Below are positions 35,071 to 44,344 of a stretch of 64,000 nt of DNA, one piece after another. A program made the position numbers and the translations under genes. This DNA comes from Peptococcaceae bacterium CEB3 (GTDB lineage: Bacteria > Bacillota > Desulfitobacteriia > Desulfitobacteriales > Desulfitobacteriaceae): the NCBI GenBank assembly GCA_001029295.1, contig LDXJ01000059.1:62001-126000 (forward strand), given 5' to 3'. Within the stretch, counting starts at the first letter, position 1; each line of letters starts with the position of its first letter. The notes beneath the pieces were generated by a model, which saw only the letters and a list, made by a program, of their open reading frames with translations, was not told the origin of the DNA and did no database searches.

Positions 35071-35128
35071 TGATTGAAGCCGAGTTTTTCTTATAGACAG
35101 ATGGAGTGTGAAGGGGAGCAATCTGGTG

Positions 35129-35470
35129 ATGAAAGAGAAAGAACCATGGTGGGAACCGTCTGCGGAAAGTTAGCAACAAGCCAATATGACCCGGTTTATC
35201 CAATTCGTCAACGGTAAGTACGGCTTAAACTTCGCCGGTCATGACGAGTTGTACGATTGGTCTGTCACGGATGTCGCTAAGTTTTGGGCGGCCATGTATG
35301 AATTTTTCCTGCTTCGCTCTGGGCAACCCGGTTGGACCGGTATACGCCGGCGAATTGCAATGCCGGGGTTTAGGCATGAAAGTGGAAAGCTTCTGCATTG
35401 CCAGGTAGCCGTTGAAGGGTCATGGTGGGTAGGAGTTCAACCCCTGAATTATGGATACCTGGATGGCTAA
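35129..35470 (+). pseudogene. Acetoacetate-CoA ligase N-terminal remnant (copy B)
   Basis: This is the counterpart of 1406-1747. The same TAG follows PWWEPSAES, and the same loss of similarity comes after YDWSVTDVAKFWAAM. Here the last part reads MYEFFLL, which is closer to the family (M-x-E-FF) than copy A's MCGFFLL, so copy A has decayed further. Confidence 0.7.
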
Positions 35471-35597
35471 AAATGTGAGAATGTTCTAACCAGTGCAGGA
35501 ATTTTGTAAAACTAGGCGAAGTATCTGTTATTGGTTGGACCAAGACGAACTTTCCTATGCGTTATTACCTTCATTAGAGAGAAGGAGGGCGATCCTC

Positions 35598-36989
35598 TTG
35601 CAGGACAGAAGCCTTGTCAGTTCCCTGCAGACGGCGGTAGGCCGGGAAAACGTCCTGACGAAGAAAGAAGATCTGATCTGCTATTCCTATGATCCTACCC
35701 CTAATCACCATCTTCCCGAAGCCGTGGTTATACCGGGAAATATTGATGAGGTCACCCAAGTAATGAGACTGGCCTACGCAGCCGGAGTTCCTGTGACTCC
35801 CAGGGGAGCCGGGACCAATATTTCCGGTTCCTCCATACCCGTCCAGGGCGGCCTTGTGCTTGCCATGCACCGCTTCGACCGGATTATTGAAATAGACACA
35901 GCCAACTTGTGTGCGGTGGTCGAGGCTGGTGTCATTACGGCTGAATTCCAGAGCCGGGTTGAGGCTTTGGGACTTTTTTATCCTCCCGATCCACAGGCAT
36001 TGAATATGTCTACCTTGGGGGGAAATGTCGCCACGAATGCCGGCGGCCCGCGCGGGTTTAAATACGGGGTGACACGCGACTATGTCTTGGGCTTCAAAAT
36101 GGTGCTGCCCGACGGGCGGGTTTTAAAAGTCGGCGGTAAAACAGTGAAAAATGTGACCGGGTATGATCTGACGAAATTGTTTGTGGGTTCGGAGGGGACC
36201 TTGGGTGTTTTTACGGAACTCACTCTTCGCCTGATCCCTTTGCCGGAAAGCAAGCGTACCATGCTGGCGGTTTTTGATGATATTCTGGCCGCCGCCCGTT
36301 CGGTTTCCGCGGTGATTGCAGCGAAGATTATTCCGACGACTCTGGAATATATGGACCAGGAAGCTATGCGCTTGATTGAGGCTTTTGCGCCTTCCGGGCT
36401 GCCGGTGGATTCTGCGGCGGCCGTTCTGATCGAAGTTGACGGCAGTGAACGGGTGGTCCCGTTTCAAATAGAGCAGATTGGTGAAGTTTGCCGCAGGGAA
36501 GGAGCCCGGGAGATTCGGATAGCTTTGACCGAGGCTGAAGCCAATCAAATCTGGACGGCCCGCAAGGCGGCCTTTTCTTCGATGGCGCGTAGCGCTCCCA
36601 CTCTCTATGTGGAGGATGTTACAGTACCGCGCAGCAAAATTCCGGAAATGGTCAAAACGATTTCCGAGCTGGCGGCCAAGTATCAAATAAAAGTGCCGAT
36701 TTTGGGACATACGGGTGATGGCAATATGCACCCTATCATCCTGACTGATGAGCGCAAACCGGAGGAAATCGGACGGGTGAAGCAGGCGATCGACGAAATG
36801 TTCAAAGCCGCCCTGGCCATGGGGGGCACGCTCAGCGGGGAACACGGGATAGGACTTGATAAGGTGAAATACATGGAATGGGAGCTTGGCACGACCGGAG
36901 TGGATGTGATGCGCAGAATTAAGCAGGCTCTTGATCCCCGCAACCTGATGAATCCCGGCAAGGTTTTGCCTACGGAGGCGGAAGAATGA
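35598..36989 (+). CDS. glcD: FAD-linked 2-hydroxyacid dehydrogenase subunit GlcD
   Basis: 463 residues from TTG 35598 (ribosome site GGAGGG 8 bases upstream; an opening at 35493 has no site). FAD-binding PCMH motifs: TPRGAGTNISGSSIPV, STLGGNVATNAGGPRG, TVKNVTGYDLTKLFVGSEGT. The C-terminal cap has VPILGHTGDGNMHP and GGTLSGEHGIGLDK with the conserved His residues, then DPRNLMNPGKV. It oxidises glycolate, lactate or a similar 2-hydroxyacid, passing electrons to the Fe-S partner GlcF, whose ATG overlaps its stop by 4 bases. A truncated copy is at 1874-2671. Confidence 0.92.
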   Translation: MQDRSLVSSLQTAVGRENVLTKKEDLICYSYDPTPNHHLPEAVVIPGNIDEVTQVMRLAYAAGVPVTPRGAGTNISGSSIPVQGGLVLAMHRFDRIIEIDTANLCAVVEAGVITAEFQSRVEALGLFYPPDPQALNMSTLGGNVATNAGGPRGFKYGVTRDYVLGFKMVLPDGRVLKVGGKTVKNVTGYDLTKLFVGSEGTLGVFTELTLRLIPLPESKRTMLAVFDDILAAARSVSAVIAAKIIPTTLEYMDQEAMRLIEAFAPSGLPVDSAAAVLIEVDGSERVVPFQIEQIGEVCRREGAREIRIALTEAEANQIWTARKAAFSSMARSAPTLYVEDVTVPRSKIPEMVKTISELAAKYQIKVPILGHTGDGNMHPIILTDERKPEEIGRVKQAIDEMFKAALAMGGTLSGEHGIGLDKVKYMEWELGTTGVDVMRRIKQALDPRNLMNPGKVLPTEAEE

Positions 36990-38212
36990 AACAATTACAT
37001 GAGCTTGCCGAAGATTTATACCGTTGTATCCGCTGCGGTTCCTGCACCGCGGTTTGTCCTGTTTACAGCGAGGTAAAACGGGAGATGGGCGTGGCCCGGG
37101 GAAGGATCAGACTGGTAAGGGAACACCTGGATGGGAATTTAGATCTGAGCGCTACCATGAGGAACTATCTGGATTTATGCCTGGGTTGCCGGGCCTGTGT
37201 GGTCAGCTGCCCGCCCCAGGTTCCCACCGACAGAATCGTCAGGGCTGCCCGAGCCGAGTACGCTGTCCGACAAGGCCAGCCGCTGGTGCGTCATCTTTTG
37301 TTGCACAATGTCTTGAATAAGCCCGAACGTTTTTCTCTGGCCTTGGATTCGGTGAAACTCGTACGCTCCGCAGGGCTCAACCGCCTGTTCCCCAAGATGC
37401 TCGAAGCGAAAGAGGATTTATTGCCGGAGCTGCCGGAGCAGACGTTCAGGGAAATGCTTAAAGGGCTCAAACTCAAAAAAGGGGCCGAAAAAGTGGGCTT
37501 TTTCTTAAGCTGTATGGACGATAACGTCTTCCCCCAAGTTATCATCAAAGCCATTAACATATTGGAAGAACTGGGTTATGAAGTGGTGATTCCCACCGAT
37601 GTTGTTTGCTGCGGTGCGGCTCACCATAACTACGGGGATCTGGGCAACGCCCGCCAACTGGCCCGCAGGAACATCCGGGCCTTCGCCGGCGCTGGGGTGG
37701 AGGTTATCCTGACCGATTGCGCTTCCTGCGGATCAACCATGCAGTCCTACGGTGAACTCTTCGTAGGAGAAAAGGAAGAAGGGGAGGCCCAGGACTTTTC
37801 CCGCGGGGTCATGGATCTCAACGTCTTTTTGCAGGATAAACTGGTAGCCGGTTCTCAGCCGCTCGGTGTTACCGTAACTTACCACGATCCTTGCCATGCG
37901 GTCCGTTATCAGAATATCAAGGAGGAACCCCGCAAGGTTCTGGCGGCTGTGGGGGTTAAACTAGAGGAAATGGCTGAAGCCGACCGCTGCTGCGGCGGCG
38001 GAGGGACCTTTAACATTTTCCATTATCAACTTTCTATGAAAATTCTCAACCGTAAAATTGAGAATGTGCGAAAGACCGGGGCCTCTATTTTGGCTACCTC
38101 TTGCCCGGCCTGCCGCATTCAATTGGCTCACGGCCTCAAAAGGCACGGGCAGACGCTCAAGGTTGTGCATCCGGTCGAACTGTTGGCCGAATTCTATGGG
38201 AAAGGAGAGTGA
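36986..38212 (+). CDS. glcF: Fe-S oxidoreductase subunit GlcF
   Basis: 408 residues. Two 4Fe-4S motifs at the N-terminus (CIRCGSCTAVCPVY near residue 12, CLGCRACVVSCP near 60) and two CCG domains (VVCCGAAHHNYG near 208 and RCCGGGGTFN near 336) place it with glycolate/lactate oxidase iron-sulfur subunits. It takes electrons from GlcD to the quinone pool or another carrier. ATGA overlap with glcD implies coupled translation. In copy A this whole gene is deleted except its final few codons. Confidence 0.92.
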   Translation: MKQLHELAEDLYRCIRCGSCTAVCPVYSEVKREMGVARGRIRLVREHLDGNLDLSATMRNYLDLCLGCRACVVSCPPQVPTDRIVRAARAEYAVRQGQPLVRHLLLHNVLNKPERFSLALDSVKLVRSAGLNRLFPKMLEAKEDLLPELPEQTFREMLKGLKLKKGAEKVGFFLSCMDDNVFPQVIIKAINILEELGYEVVIPTDVVCCGAAHHNYGDLGNARQLARRNIRAFAGAGVEVILTDCASCGSTMQSYGELFVGEKEEGEAQDFSRGVMDLNVFLQDKLVAGSQPLGVTVTYHDPCHAVRYQNIKEEPRKVLAAVGVKLEEMAEADRCCGGGGTFNIFHYQLSMKILNRKIENVRKTGASILATSCPACRIQLAHGLKRHGQTLKVVHPVELLAEFYGKGE

Positions 38213-38322
38213 GAACGCCTGAAATATTCGGAGGCAGACAGAGGAATCTAGAGGATTCATTTAGTGAAAAAAAGGGTAGAAGGTGAAGATACAAGAAATG
38301 AATTTTGAAAGGGGGATAAACA

Positions 38323-38843
38323 ATGGCCACTTATTCCGAAATAGGAGACAGAACCATCAAGAAATTATGGATCCGCCTCATCCCATTCATCTTTATTCTC
38401 TACATCACCCTTTGGTTTCCGGCGAAACAGCAGGCGCGCGCCTTTGCCCTCTTTATGACGGCTCTGGCCGCTTCGAGCATTATCGGGGCCCCGATTTCCA
38501 CCTGGATCTTGGGTTGTTCAGCAATCCCTTCATCCAAATTATTATGCTCTCGCTTGCCACGATTGGTATATATAGCTTCTTCGGCTCCTTCTGGTCCCTG
38601 CCGTCCCTGTTTTTGACCGAGGCCTCGGCGGCAGTCGGAATTGCCATCGTCAATTCGGTCGGCAATCTGGGCGGGTTTGTCGGGCCATACGCCATCGAGG
38701 CCTTGAAAGATGCCACAGGCACAGTGGCTTCCGGTCTCTATTTCCTGGCGGGCAGCCTGCTGGTGGCAGGTATATTGGCTTTGATCATCAGGAAAGAATA
38801 TTCCACTTCCCTATTTGCCGCGGCCGACCAAAAAGAAGCCTAA
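38323..38843 (+). pseudogene. MFS transporter with internal deletions (copy B)
   Basis: It starts correctly (AAAGGGGGATAAACA then ATG; MATYSEIGDRTIKKLWIRLI, PFIFILYI) as an ACS-family transporter. It then skips to helix 5 (TLWFPAKQQARAFALFMTAL) and, near 38512, skips again in another frame to the C-terminal part shared with copy A (SNPFI, NSVGNLGGFVGPYAI). At least two deletions and a frameshift make it inactive. Copy A preserves the middle part that is missing here. Confidence 0.85.
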
Positions 38844-38852
38844 GAACACCCT

Positions 38853-39056
38853 CAGTGGTTTGAATATCCGACCAAGCTTGCCCTGGAAAAAGCTTTGCGG
38901 GAAAACTTCCTGATCCCGGGTTGGGTGGCCTGGCGGGAAGTGGAATGCGGTGACACGGTGACCTTTATCATGGTCACAAGGCCTGAGAATGCTGAGCTTG
39001 TGCGCAAAGCGAATATGGTGCCTGTGCGAAGCATGGAGGAGGCTTTAATAGCGTGA
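38853..39056 (+). pseudogene. Lactate racemase (LarA/DUF2088) C-terminal fragment
   Basis: 67 in-frame codons end in VRKANMVPVRSMEEALIA and stop, like the C-terminus of LarA-family proteins (a sequence close to M-x-P-x-x-S-x-EEAL). It follows the MFS remnant directly, as the N-terminal LarA-like fragment does in copy A (3295). No start is present. The region 39057-39400 after it shows no recognisable gene. Confidence 0.4.
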
Positions 39057-39416
39057 TCAATTCGAGCTGGTTCGGCAAAGAAAATATCTGTCGGATCAGC
39101 TGATTGAGTTCTATATCCCTCGCTACCCTATAGACTTTCAGGCCTAAAGTGATGGGCGTTACACAGGAGTCCTGACCGGCAGGAGTGTGCGCAAAAGGCC
39201 TTAGATTTGCCAGGTTCACCAGGCTCTTGACGCTACGGCAACAACCAGAAGAAATCAGCCCTTGACCGGAAGTAAGGCTGAAAAAGTGCTTCTATCGCGA
39301 TTCTTGGGGTAATTTCCGAAAGTCAAGGTGTATAGGACAGACATCTCAAGGCATTATAATGGTCACCGGGGGTAACCCGATTGCCCGATTGTTAATTGTT
39401 TTATGGGAGGCGTAAG

Positions 39417-40790
39417 GTGGAGAAAGACGAAAAGTTTAAGGTGGCATCTGATGACTGGATTGAAACCTACCCTTTAATGGAGAGGATTATTTCAACCAAA
39501 GAAGTATTATGGATCAACCCTAGGTATGCTCTCTTTGACGATGCAATAAAGAAAACCTCAATAGGTCCACAGCACGTGACGGAGGCAGAGGACCGACTTG
39601 CCCGGTTTGCACCTTACATTGCCAAAGTGTTTCCGGAAACTAAACCAACAAATGGGCTAATTGAGTCCCTCCTTGTAAGAATACCTAAGATGCAACATGA
39701 ACTAGAAAACATGTTCGGCCAGCAAACCAGCGGCGAATTGTTTCTGAAATGCGATAATGATCTGCCCATTTCGGGATCTGTTAAGGCCAGGGGCGGAATC
39801 TATGCAGTACTCAAGCATGCTGAAGACCTCGCAATTCAAAGAAACATGCTCAGGCTCGGGGATGACTATTCCGTCATGGAGGGTAATACATTTAGAGATT
39901 TCTTTTCACAGTATACGATATCGGTTGGCTCTACTGGGAACCTTGGGCTTAGCATCGGTATGATAGGTGCAAAATTGGGTTTCCGGGTCACGGTACACAT
40001 GTCGGCCGATGCAAAGCAATGGAAAAAGGATTTACTCAGAAGCAAAGGAGTAACTGTTGTAGAATATGCTGCTGATTATAACAAAGCGGTAGAAGAAGGC
40101 AGAAAACAGTCGAGTACGAATCCAAACAGTTACTTTATAGATGATGAAAATTCTAAGGAGCTTTTTTTAGGCTATGCAGTTGCGGCCTATCGACTTAAAA
40201 GGCAGCTTGACGATATGCACATAATGGTTGATGAAAGCCATCCGCTATTTGTGTATCTGCCCTGTGGTGTAGGTGGTGCCCCGGGAGGAGTGAGCTTTGG
40301 CCTAAAGCTGATTTTCCAAGACAATGTTCATTGTTTTTTTGCTGAACCGACCCATTCACCGGCCATGATGGTCGGCCTGATGACGGGGCTTCATGATAAA
40401 GTCTCGGTCAGAGACTTTGGAATTGATAATGTTACAGATGCGGATGGCTTGGCAGTGGGAAGACCTTCTGGTTTTGTAGCGAAAATCTTGGAGAACCTCG
40501 TTAGCGGAGCTTACACACTAAGTGATAGCAAACTATACGTGTTATTGACAACTCTGGCACTTTCAGAAAACATTTACTTAGAACCTTCTGCCTTAGCCGG
40601 GCTACCGGGAATAATTAGGCTGTTCAATGATGCTCCTGCTCAAACGTATTTGGAAAAACATAAATTGATTGGTAAGATGAAGGATGCGGCACATATTGCC
40701 TGGGCTACAGGTGGAAGTATGGTGCCGAAGGAGATTATGCAGGATTACTACGAAAAGGGACTTGGATTATTGCTTGCTCGTAGGGTATAG
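39417..40790 (+). CDS. dsdA: D-serine dehydratase
   Basis: 457 residues of the PLP fold-type II family. GTG 39417 with GGGAGG 6 bases upstream is preferred over an opening at 39396. [16 protein letters not shown] holds the PLP lysine at about residue 123. [12 protein letters not shown] is the phosphate-binding loop, and [17 protein letters not shown] is a DsdA hallmark. It converts D-serine (and, slowly, D-threonine) to ammonia and a 2-oxo acid. It stands at the edge of a peptide/D-amino-acid island. TATAAT at 39355-39360 may be its -10 box, but the -35 is poor. Confidence 0.92.
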   Translation: MEKDEKFKVASDDWIETYPLMERIISTKEVLWINPRYALFDDAIKKTSIGPQHVTEAEDRLARFAPYIAKVFPETKPTNGLIESLLVRIPKMQHELENMFGQQTSGELFLKCDNDLPISGSVKARGGIYAVLKHAEDLAIQRNMLRLGDDYSVMEGNTFRDFFSQYTISVGSTGNLGLSIGMIGAKLGFRVTVHMSADAKQWKKDLLRSKGVTVVEYAADYNKAVEEGRKQSSTNPNSYFIDDENSKELFLGYAVAAYRLKRQLDDMHIMVDESHPLFVYLPCGVGGAPGGVSFGLKLIFQDNVHCFFAEPTHSPAMMVGLMTGLHDKVSVRDFGIDNVTDADGLAVGRPSGFVAKILENLVSGAYTLSDSKLYVLLTTLALSENIYLEPSALAGLPGIIRLFNDAPAQTYLEKHKLIGKMKDAAHIAWATGGSMVPKEIMQDYYEKGLGLLLARRV

Positions 40791-40890
40791 CCGCAGCTAT
40801 CAAATTTGAGCGGTACCCGGCATAGCAAATAACGGGACGATCAGCTCCCCGGTTCCACACTACATTTTTTTTTGGAGGAAACCTAATGTC

Positions 40891-41517
40891 ATGATGATCG
40901 ATTCGATTCTTTTTGATCTTGACGGCACTCTCTGGGATTCAACGGATGTAGTCGTAAGGGCCTGGAACCAGGTCTTACGCAAGACCGGCGGTCCGATCCA
41001 GGTCACGGCGGAAGAGATACAGGGCGTTATGGGTCTCCAACAGCCAGAGATTGCCCAAAAGCTTCTTCCCGGCCTTGAGAGCGGGACCGCGAAAGAGCTT
41101 ATGGCGGAATGCAACGCCTGGGAGTGCGATATGCTCCGCAGGGAGGGCGGGAGGGTTTTCGCGGGGCTCGAAGAGACGTTGCGGCAGCTTTATCCCAAGT
41201 TTCCACTGTTTATCGTGAGCAACTGCCAGTGCGGCTATATTGAGTCTTTCTTATTCGCCCACGATTTAGGAAAATACTTTATAGATTTTGAATGCGCCGG
41301 CAAGACAGGACTACCAAAGGGTGAGAATATCAAGACAGTTATCGCGCGCAATGGGCTTAAGAGTCCGGTATACGTTGGTGACACGGACGGTGACCGTGAA
41401 GCCGCACATTTGACGGGTACACCTTTTATCTTTGCCGCCTACGGTTTCGGGAACCCCCTAGATCATGATTATATTATCCATTCGCCGCTAGATTTAATCG
41501 AGCTTGTTTTACAATAG
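40891..41517 (+). CDS. HAD-family phosphatase (phosphoglycolate-phosphatase-like)
   Basis: 208 residues. ILFDLDGTLWDST gives the nucleophile Asp (D-x-D-G-T). FIVSNCQCGY carries the motif II Ser, KTGLPKGENI the motif III Lys, and VGDTDGDREAA the motif IV acidic pair. A cap domain lies between residues 15 and 90. It hydrolyses a small phosphate ester. Substrate and link to dsdA are unclear, although both lie on the same strand 100 bases apart. Confidence 0.88.
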   Translation: MMIDSILFDLDGTLWDSTDVVVRAWNQVLRKTGGPIQVTAEEIQGVMGLQQPEIAQKLLPGLESGTAKELMAECNAWECDMLRREGGRVFAGLEETLRQLYPKFPLFIVSNCQCGYIESFLFAHDLGKYFIDFECAGKTGLPKGENIKTVIARNGLKSPVYVGDTDGDREAAHLTGTPFIFAAYGFGNPLDHDYIIHSPLDLIELVLQ

Positions 41518-42003
41518 GCCTTGTGATCTATCGGGGGTCTGTTTACGCAATGGAAAGAATCGTGCGTTAACCACATATTGCTAATTGCCGTTTCTTAAGG
41601 TCATGGTACCCCCCAGTTAAGCCTTTGGTGCAACTTGCAACTTGGTCCGGAAGCTGATACTTTTTCAGACCCCGATTCATTGTTCGTGGAGAGGAAGGCC
41701 TCGGCGCATAGCCGCTGCGGGGAAGCACGCCAACAAACAGATATACCGACTGCGCCTCGTCGGTATCGCTGTCTATGACGGAAAGCGCAGCGGCGGCCCA
41801 ATCGACTCTTTGACCTCTTTCCTGTATTCACACCTGTTGCACAATTTCGTCAGGTGTAATCAGTGGAACACGGTTTAAGCGTACAGTAGTGTTTCGGAGA
41901 CGAAGTGGGACGATAACTTACCTGGGCCATAACATAGACGATGTCTTCCTAAGTTTGTCCCAATGTGGGGTGTGGGGAAAGCGGGGCACGAAATAAATCA
42001 CTG
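41518..42003. other. Gap without a recognisable gene
   Basis: About 490 bases between the converging phosphatase and sigma-54 regulator genes. Frames on both strands (41642-41878 plus, 41601-41831 minus) overlap each other and show no known family or good ribosome site. I see nothing here I can support. Confidence 0.5.
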
Positions 42004-44100
42004 TTAATACTGCTTGGTATGAACTTTTAACAGTTTACTTCCATCCGGAGAAAGCTCAAGCCCTCTTCTACCACGCTTAACCACAACTAGTTTTTTCCCC
42101 TTTAGTTCATTAATGATTCTCCTAACTATACCCTCTGGAATACCGCTTCTTTGTGCTAGGGACCGGCGACCGACTGATATGCCTGCCTGGTTTGCCGCCG
42201 CTATCTGCATAGCGATTTGCAAATAATAGCTGGGAGACTCTACACTGCAGTCAGGCCCAAGCTCTCTGAAGTTTTCAGTTTGAACAGGACGCAAAGGATT
42301 TGGTTCTGTGGTTACCGTTAACTTAGTCAGGCCCAGGCCGTTCCCGAAAGCCTTTAGGTCTTCCGGCAATATTTCTATTTTCGGGGGATGGTCGGGGTAA
42401 ATGTTTACCAGGTACTCTACCACGTTCTGCAGTTCCCGAATGTTGCCGGGCCAGTCGTATGCCATTAAGTAGTCCATTATCCAGCGAAAATAATCGTCCG
42501 CGCTAAGTTTTAGTTTGCCGCCCAAATATTTGTCGTAGAAGTACCTGGCTAGTGTAATAATGTCTTGTTTGCGCTCCCGCAAGGGGGGGATCCAGAGCGG
42601 CAAAACGTTAAGCCGGTAGTAAAGATCTTGGCGAAATAGTCCTTGGTTAATTAAATCTTTCAGGTTTTTATTGGTTGCGACGATAACCCTAACATCAACG
42701 GGAATTACCCGCGAACTACCAATACGACGGATTTGTTTTTCTTGGAGCACCCGCAACAATTTGACTTGAAAGGCTGACGGCGCATCTCCAATTTCATCCA
42801 AAAAGATGGTGCCGGTATGGGCTTGCTGAAATAGTCCTGACATGCCGCCCTTTTTTGCTCCCGTAAAGGCACCTTCCTCGTAGCCAAAAAGTTCGCTTTC
42901 TAAAAGGCTTTCACTTAAAGCGGCAAAATTAACCGCTACAAAGGGTTTATTTCCCCTGGCGGAGGCATTGTGAATACTTTGAGCAAATAGTTCCTTGCCT
43001 GTTCCGCTTTCTCCCTGAATTAAAATAGGGGAATCGGAACGGGCCAGTTTTTTGGCCAGTTGTTTAGTGGTTGTAAGAATGGAACTGTCACCTAGGAGTT
43101 GGTTGAAGGTGTAACGGGTATAGCCGTGGGACATGAGAGCGTGGCGGCGATGTTCTTCCTCCAGGCGTTGGATCACCGTAACATCTTGAAGTGTAAACAC
43201 CTTACCCCCGATTTCCTCATCGGTCGAAATAGGTGAACTGTTAACTATTAAATCCCGCCCTTTAATTCTGGCAAAGCTTTCCCTGTTTGCATCCCGCAGC
43301 AGGGTCTGCAAATCTGCATCTAGTGTTTTGTCGTCCAGTTGCTTACCGATCAAGTTGGTCTTCTGGTAGCCCAATAGTTCCATTGCTACGGAATTAAATA
43401 CGGTAATCTGTTCTTCTTCATTTAAAGCTATGATTCCGTCTCGTACGGTATTTATAATCGTTGCCAACTGGTTTTTCATCAGCTTGTTGAGTAAAGCCAT
43501 ATTCTTGTTCCTTTTAATTAATTCGATAATACCACGGACATATCGAGCGGAGAGCAGATTGGCCGTTTCGCTTGGGAGCTTCAAGCCTTTAACGACGTCT
43601 ACCAAAGTAATGAAATCAAGGTTTCTGCACTTAATATCAATTACGGTATCTGCACAAGGAGGTACTAACTGGGGTTCACCCGGAGTGATAGCGAGGTGGA
43701 GTTTAGGGTAGTCTTGCATTTCGGGGGCACAAGGAAAGTAATCAATATGATTCATGCCGATGGCCTTTAAGAGAGCTATGGTATCCTCTGCGGCCGATAG
43801 GCAGTTATTGACTAAAAGAGCACGGGTACCAATTGGTAGGCTTAATAAGCTATCAATTCCCAGATAGTTAATGGAGCGCAGGGCCACAACTCTTGGACAT
43901 GTAGGCTTGAAGTATTGCTTCGCCAATTCTAGCACGAACGGACTGGTTACTACGATGAGGTCCCCACCGATATAGGGTTGTATTTTGTCCTCGGTGCGGT
44001 AGGTTTCTAATTGTACCCAGTCACTTAGGAGTTCGTCCAACTGTTGATAAACAGTATCGCAGGTATTCTTGCCCTTGGCTACGACAGTTAAAGTTTTCAC
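42004..44100 (-). CDS. Sigma-54-dependent activator with PrpR-like sensor and winged-helix end
   Basis: About 698 residues from GTG 44100 (GAGGAG 7 bases upstream). Residues 1-195 resemble the PrpR N-terminal sensor. A PAS domain follows (about 210-315; DGIIALNEEEQITVFNSVA). The AAA+ domain spans about 335-570 with Walker A GESGTGKE, the sigma-54-contact loop GAFTGA, and IFLDEIGD. The C-terminus is unusual: instead of a Fis-type helix-turn-helix it has GISVGRRSLAQRSGIPEGIV and LKGKKLVVVKRGRRGLELSP, a winged-helix pattern. It is divergent from the peptide operon, whose sigma-54 promoter lies at 44285. Confidence 0.9.
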   Translation of the reverse strand: MKTLTVVAKGKNTCDTVYQQLDELLSDWVQLETYRTEDKIQPYIGGDLIVVTSPFVLELAKQYFKPTCPRVVALRSINYLGIDSLLSLPIGTRALLVNNCLSAAEDTIALLKAIGMNHIDYFPCAPEMQDYPKLHLAITPGEPQLVPPCADTVIDIKCRNLDFITLVDVVKGLKLPSETANLLSARYVRGIIELIKRNKNMALLNKLMKNQLATIINTVRDGIIALNEEEQITVFNSVAMELLGYQKTNLIGKQLDDKTLDADLQTLLRDANRESFARIKGRDLIVNSSPISTDEEIGGKVFTLQDVTVIQRLEEEHRRHALMSHGYTRYTFNQLLGDSSILTTTKQLAKKLARSDSPILIQGESGTGKELFAQSIHNASARGNKPFVAVNFAALSESLLESELFGYEEGAFTGAKKGGMSGLFQQAHTGTIFLDEIGDAPSAFQVKLLRVLQEKQIRRIGSSRVIPVDVRVIVATNKNLKDLINQGLFRQDLYYRLNVLPLWIPPLRERKQDIITLARYFYDKYLGGKLKLSADDYFRWIMDYLMAYDWPGNIRELQNVVEYLVNIYPDHPPKIEILPEDLKAFGNGLGLTKLTVTTEPNPLRPVQTENFRELGPDCSVESPSYYLQIAMQIAAANQAGISVGRRSLAQRSGIPEGIVRRIINELKGKKLVVVKRGRRGLELSPDGSKLLKVHTKQY

Positions 44101-44284
44101 TTTACCACTCCTCAAATAGCTTTAGAAATTGCGAAAGTGCTTTTCCTCAAATTAGAATAAGTAAACAAGTTAAGATAAAAGAAAAGGGATAATGGGAGCG
44201 AATAGGGATGTAAGCGGGTTAAAGGGCGGGTTCTTCGAATGGGTAAAAAGCGGTAAATTCAGACAAAGACGGGCTCAGTTGTAC

Positions 44285-44300
44285 TGGCACAGATATTGCA
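44285..44300 (+). promoter_or_regulatory. Consensus sigma-54 promoter of the peptide operon
   Basis: TGGCACAGATATTGCA has GG and GC 10 bases apart and the full TGGCAC/TTGCA consensus. It lies 45 bases before the binding-protein ATG and 185 bases from the divergent activator's start. The intervening AT-rich region has room for activator sites but no clear palindrome. Confidence 0.88.
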
Positions 44301-44344
44301 AGGACTACACAGTGATATATTAAACGATATAGGGAGGAAAGACA

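Noticed and set aside
36123-36845. 240-codon minus-strand frame
   Set aside because: It lies wholly inside the intact glcD gene, has a biased His/Arg composition and no family likeness; it is a shadow.
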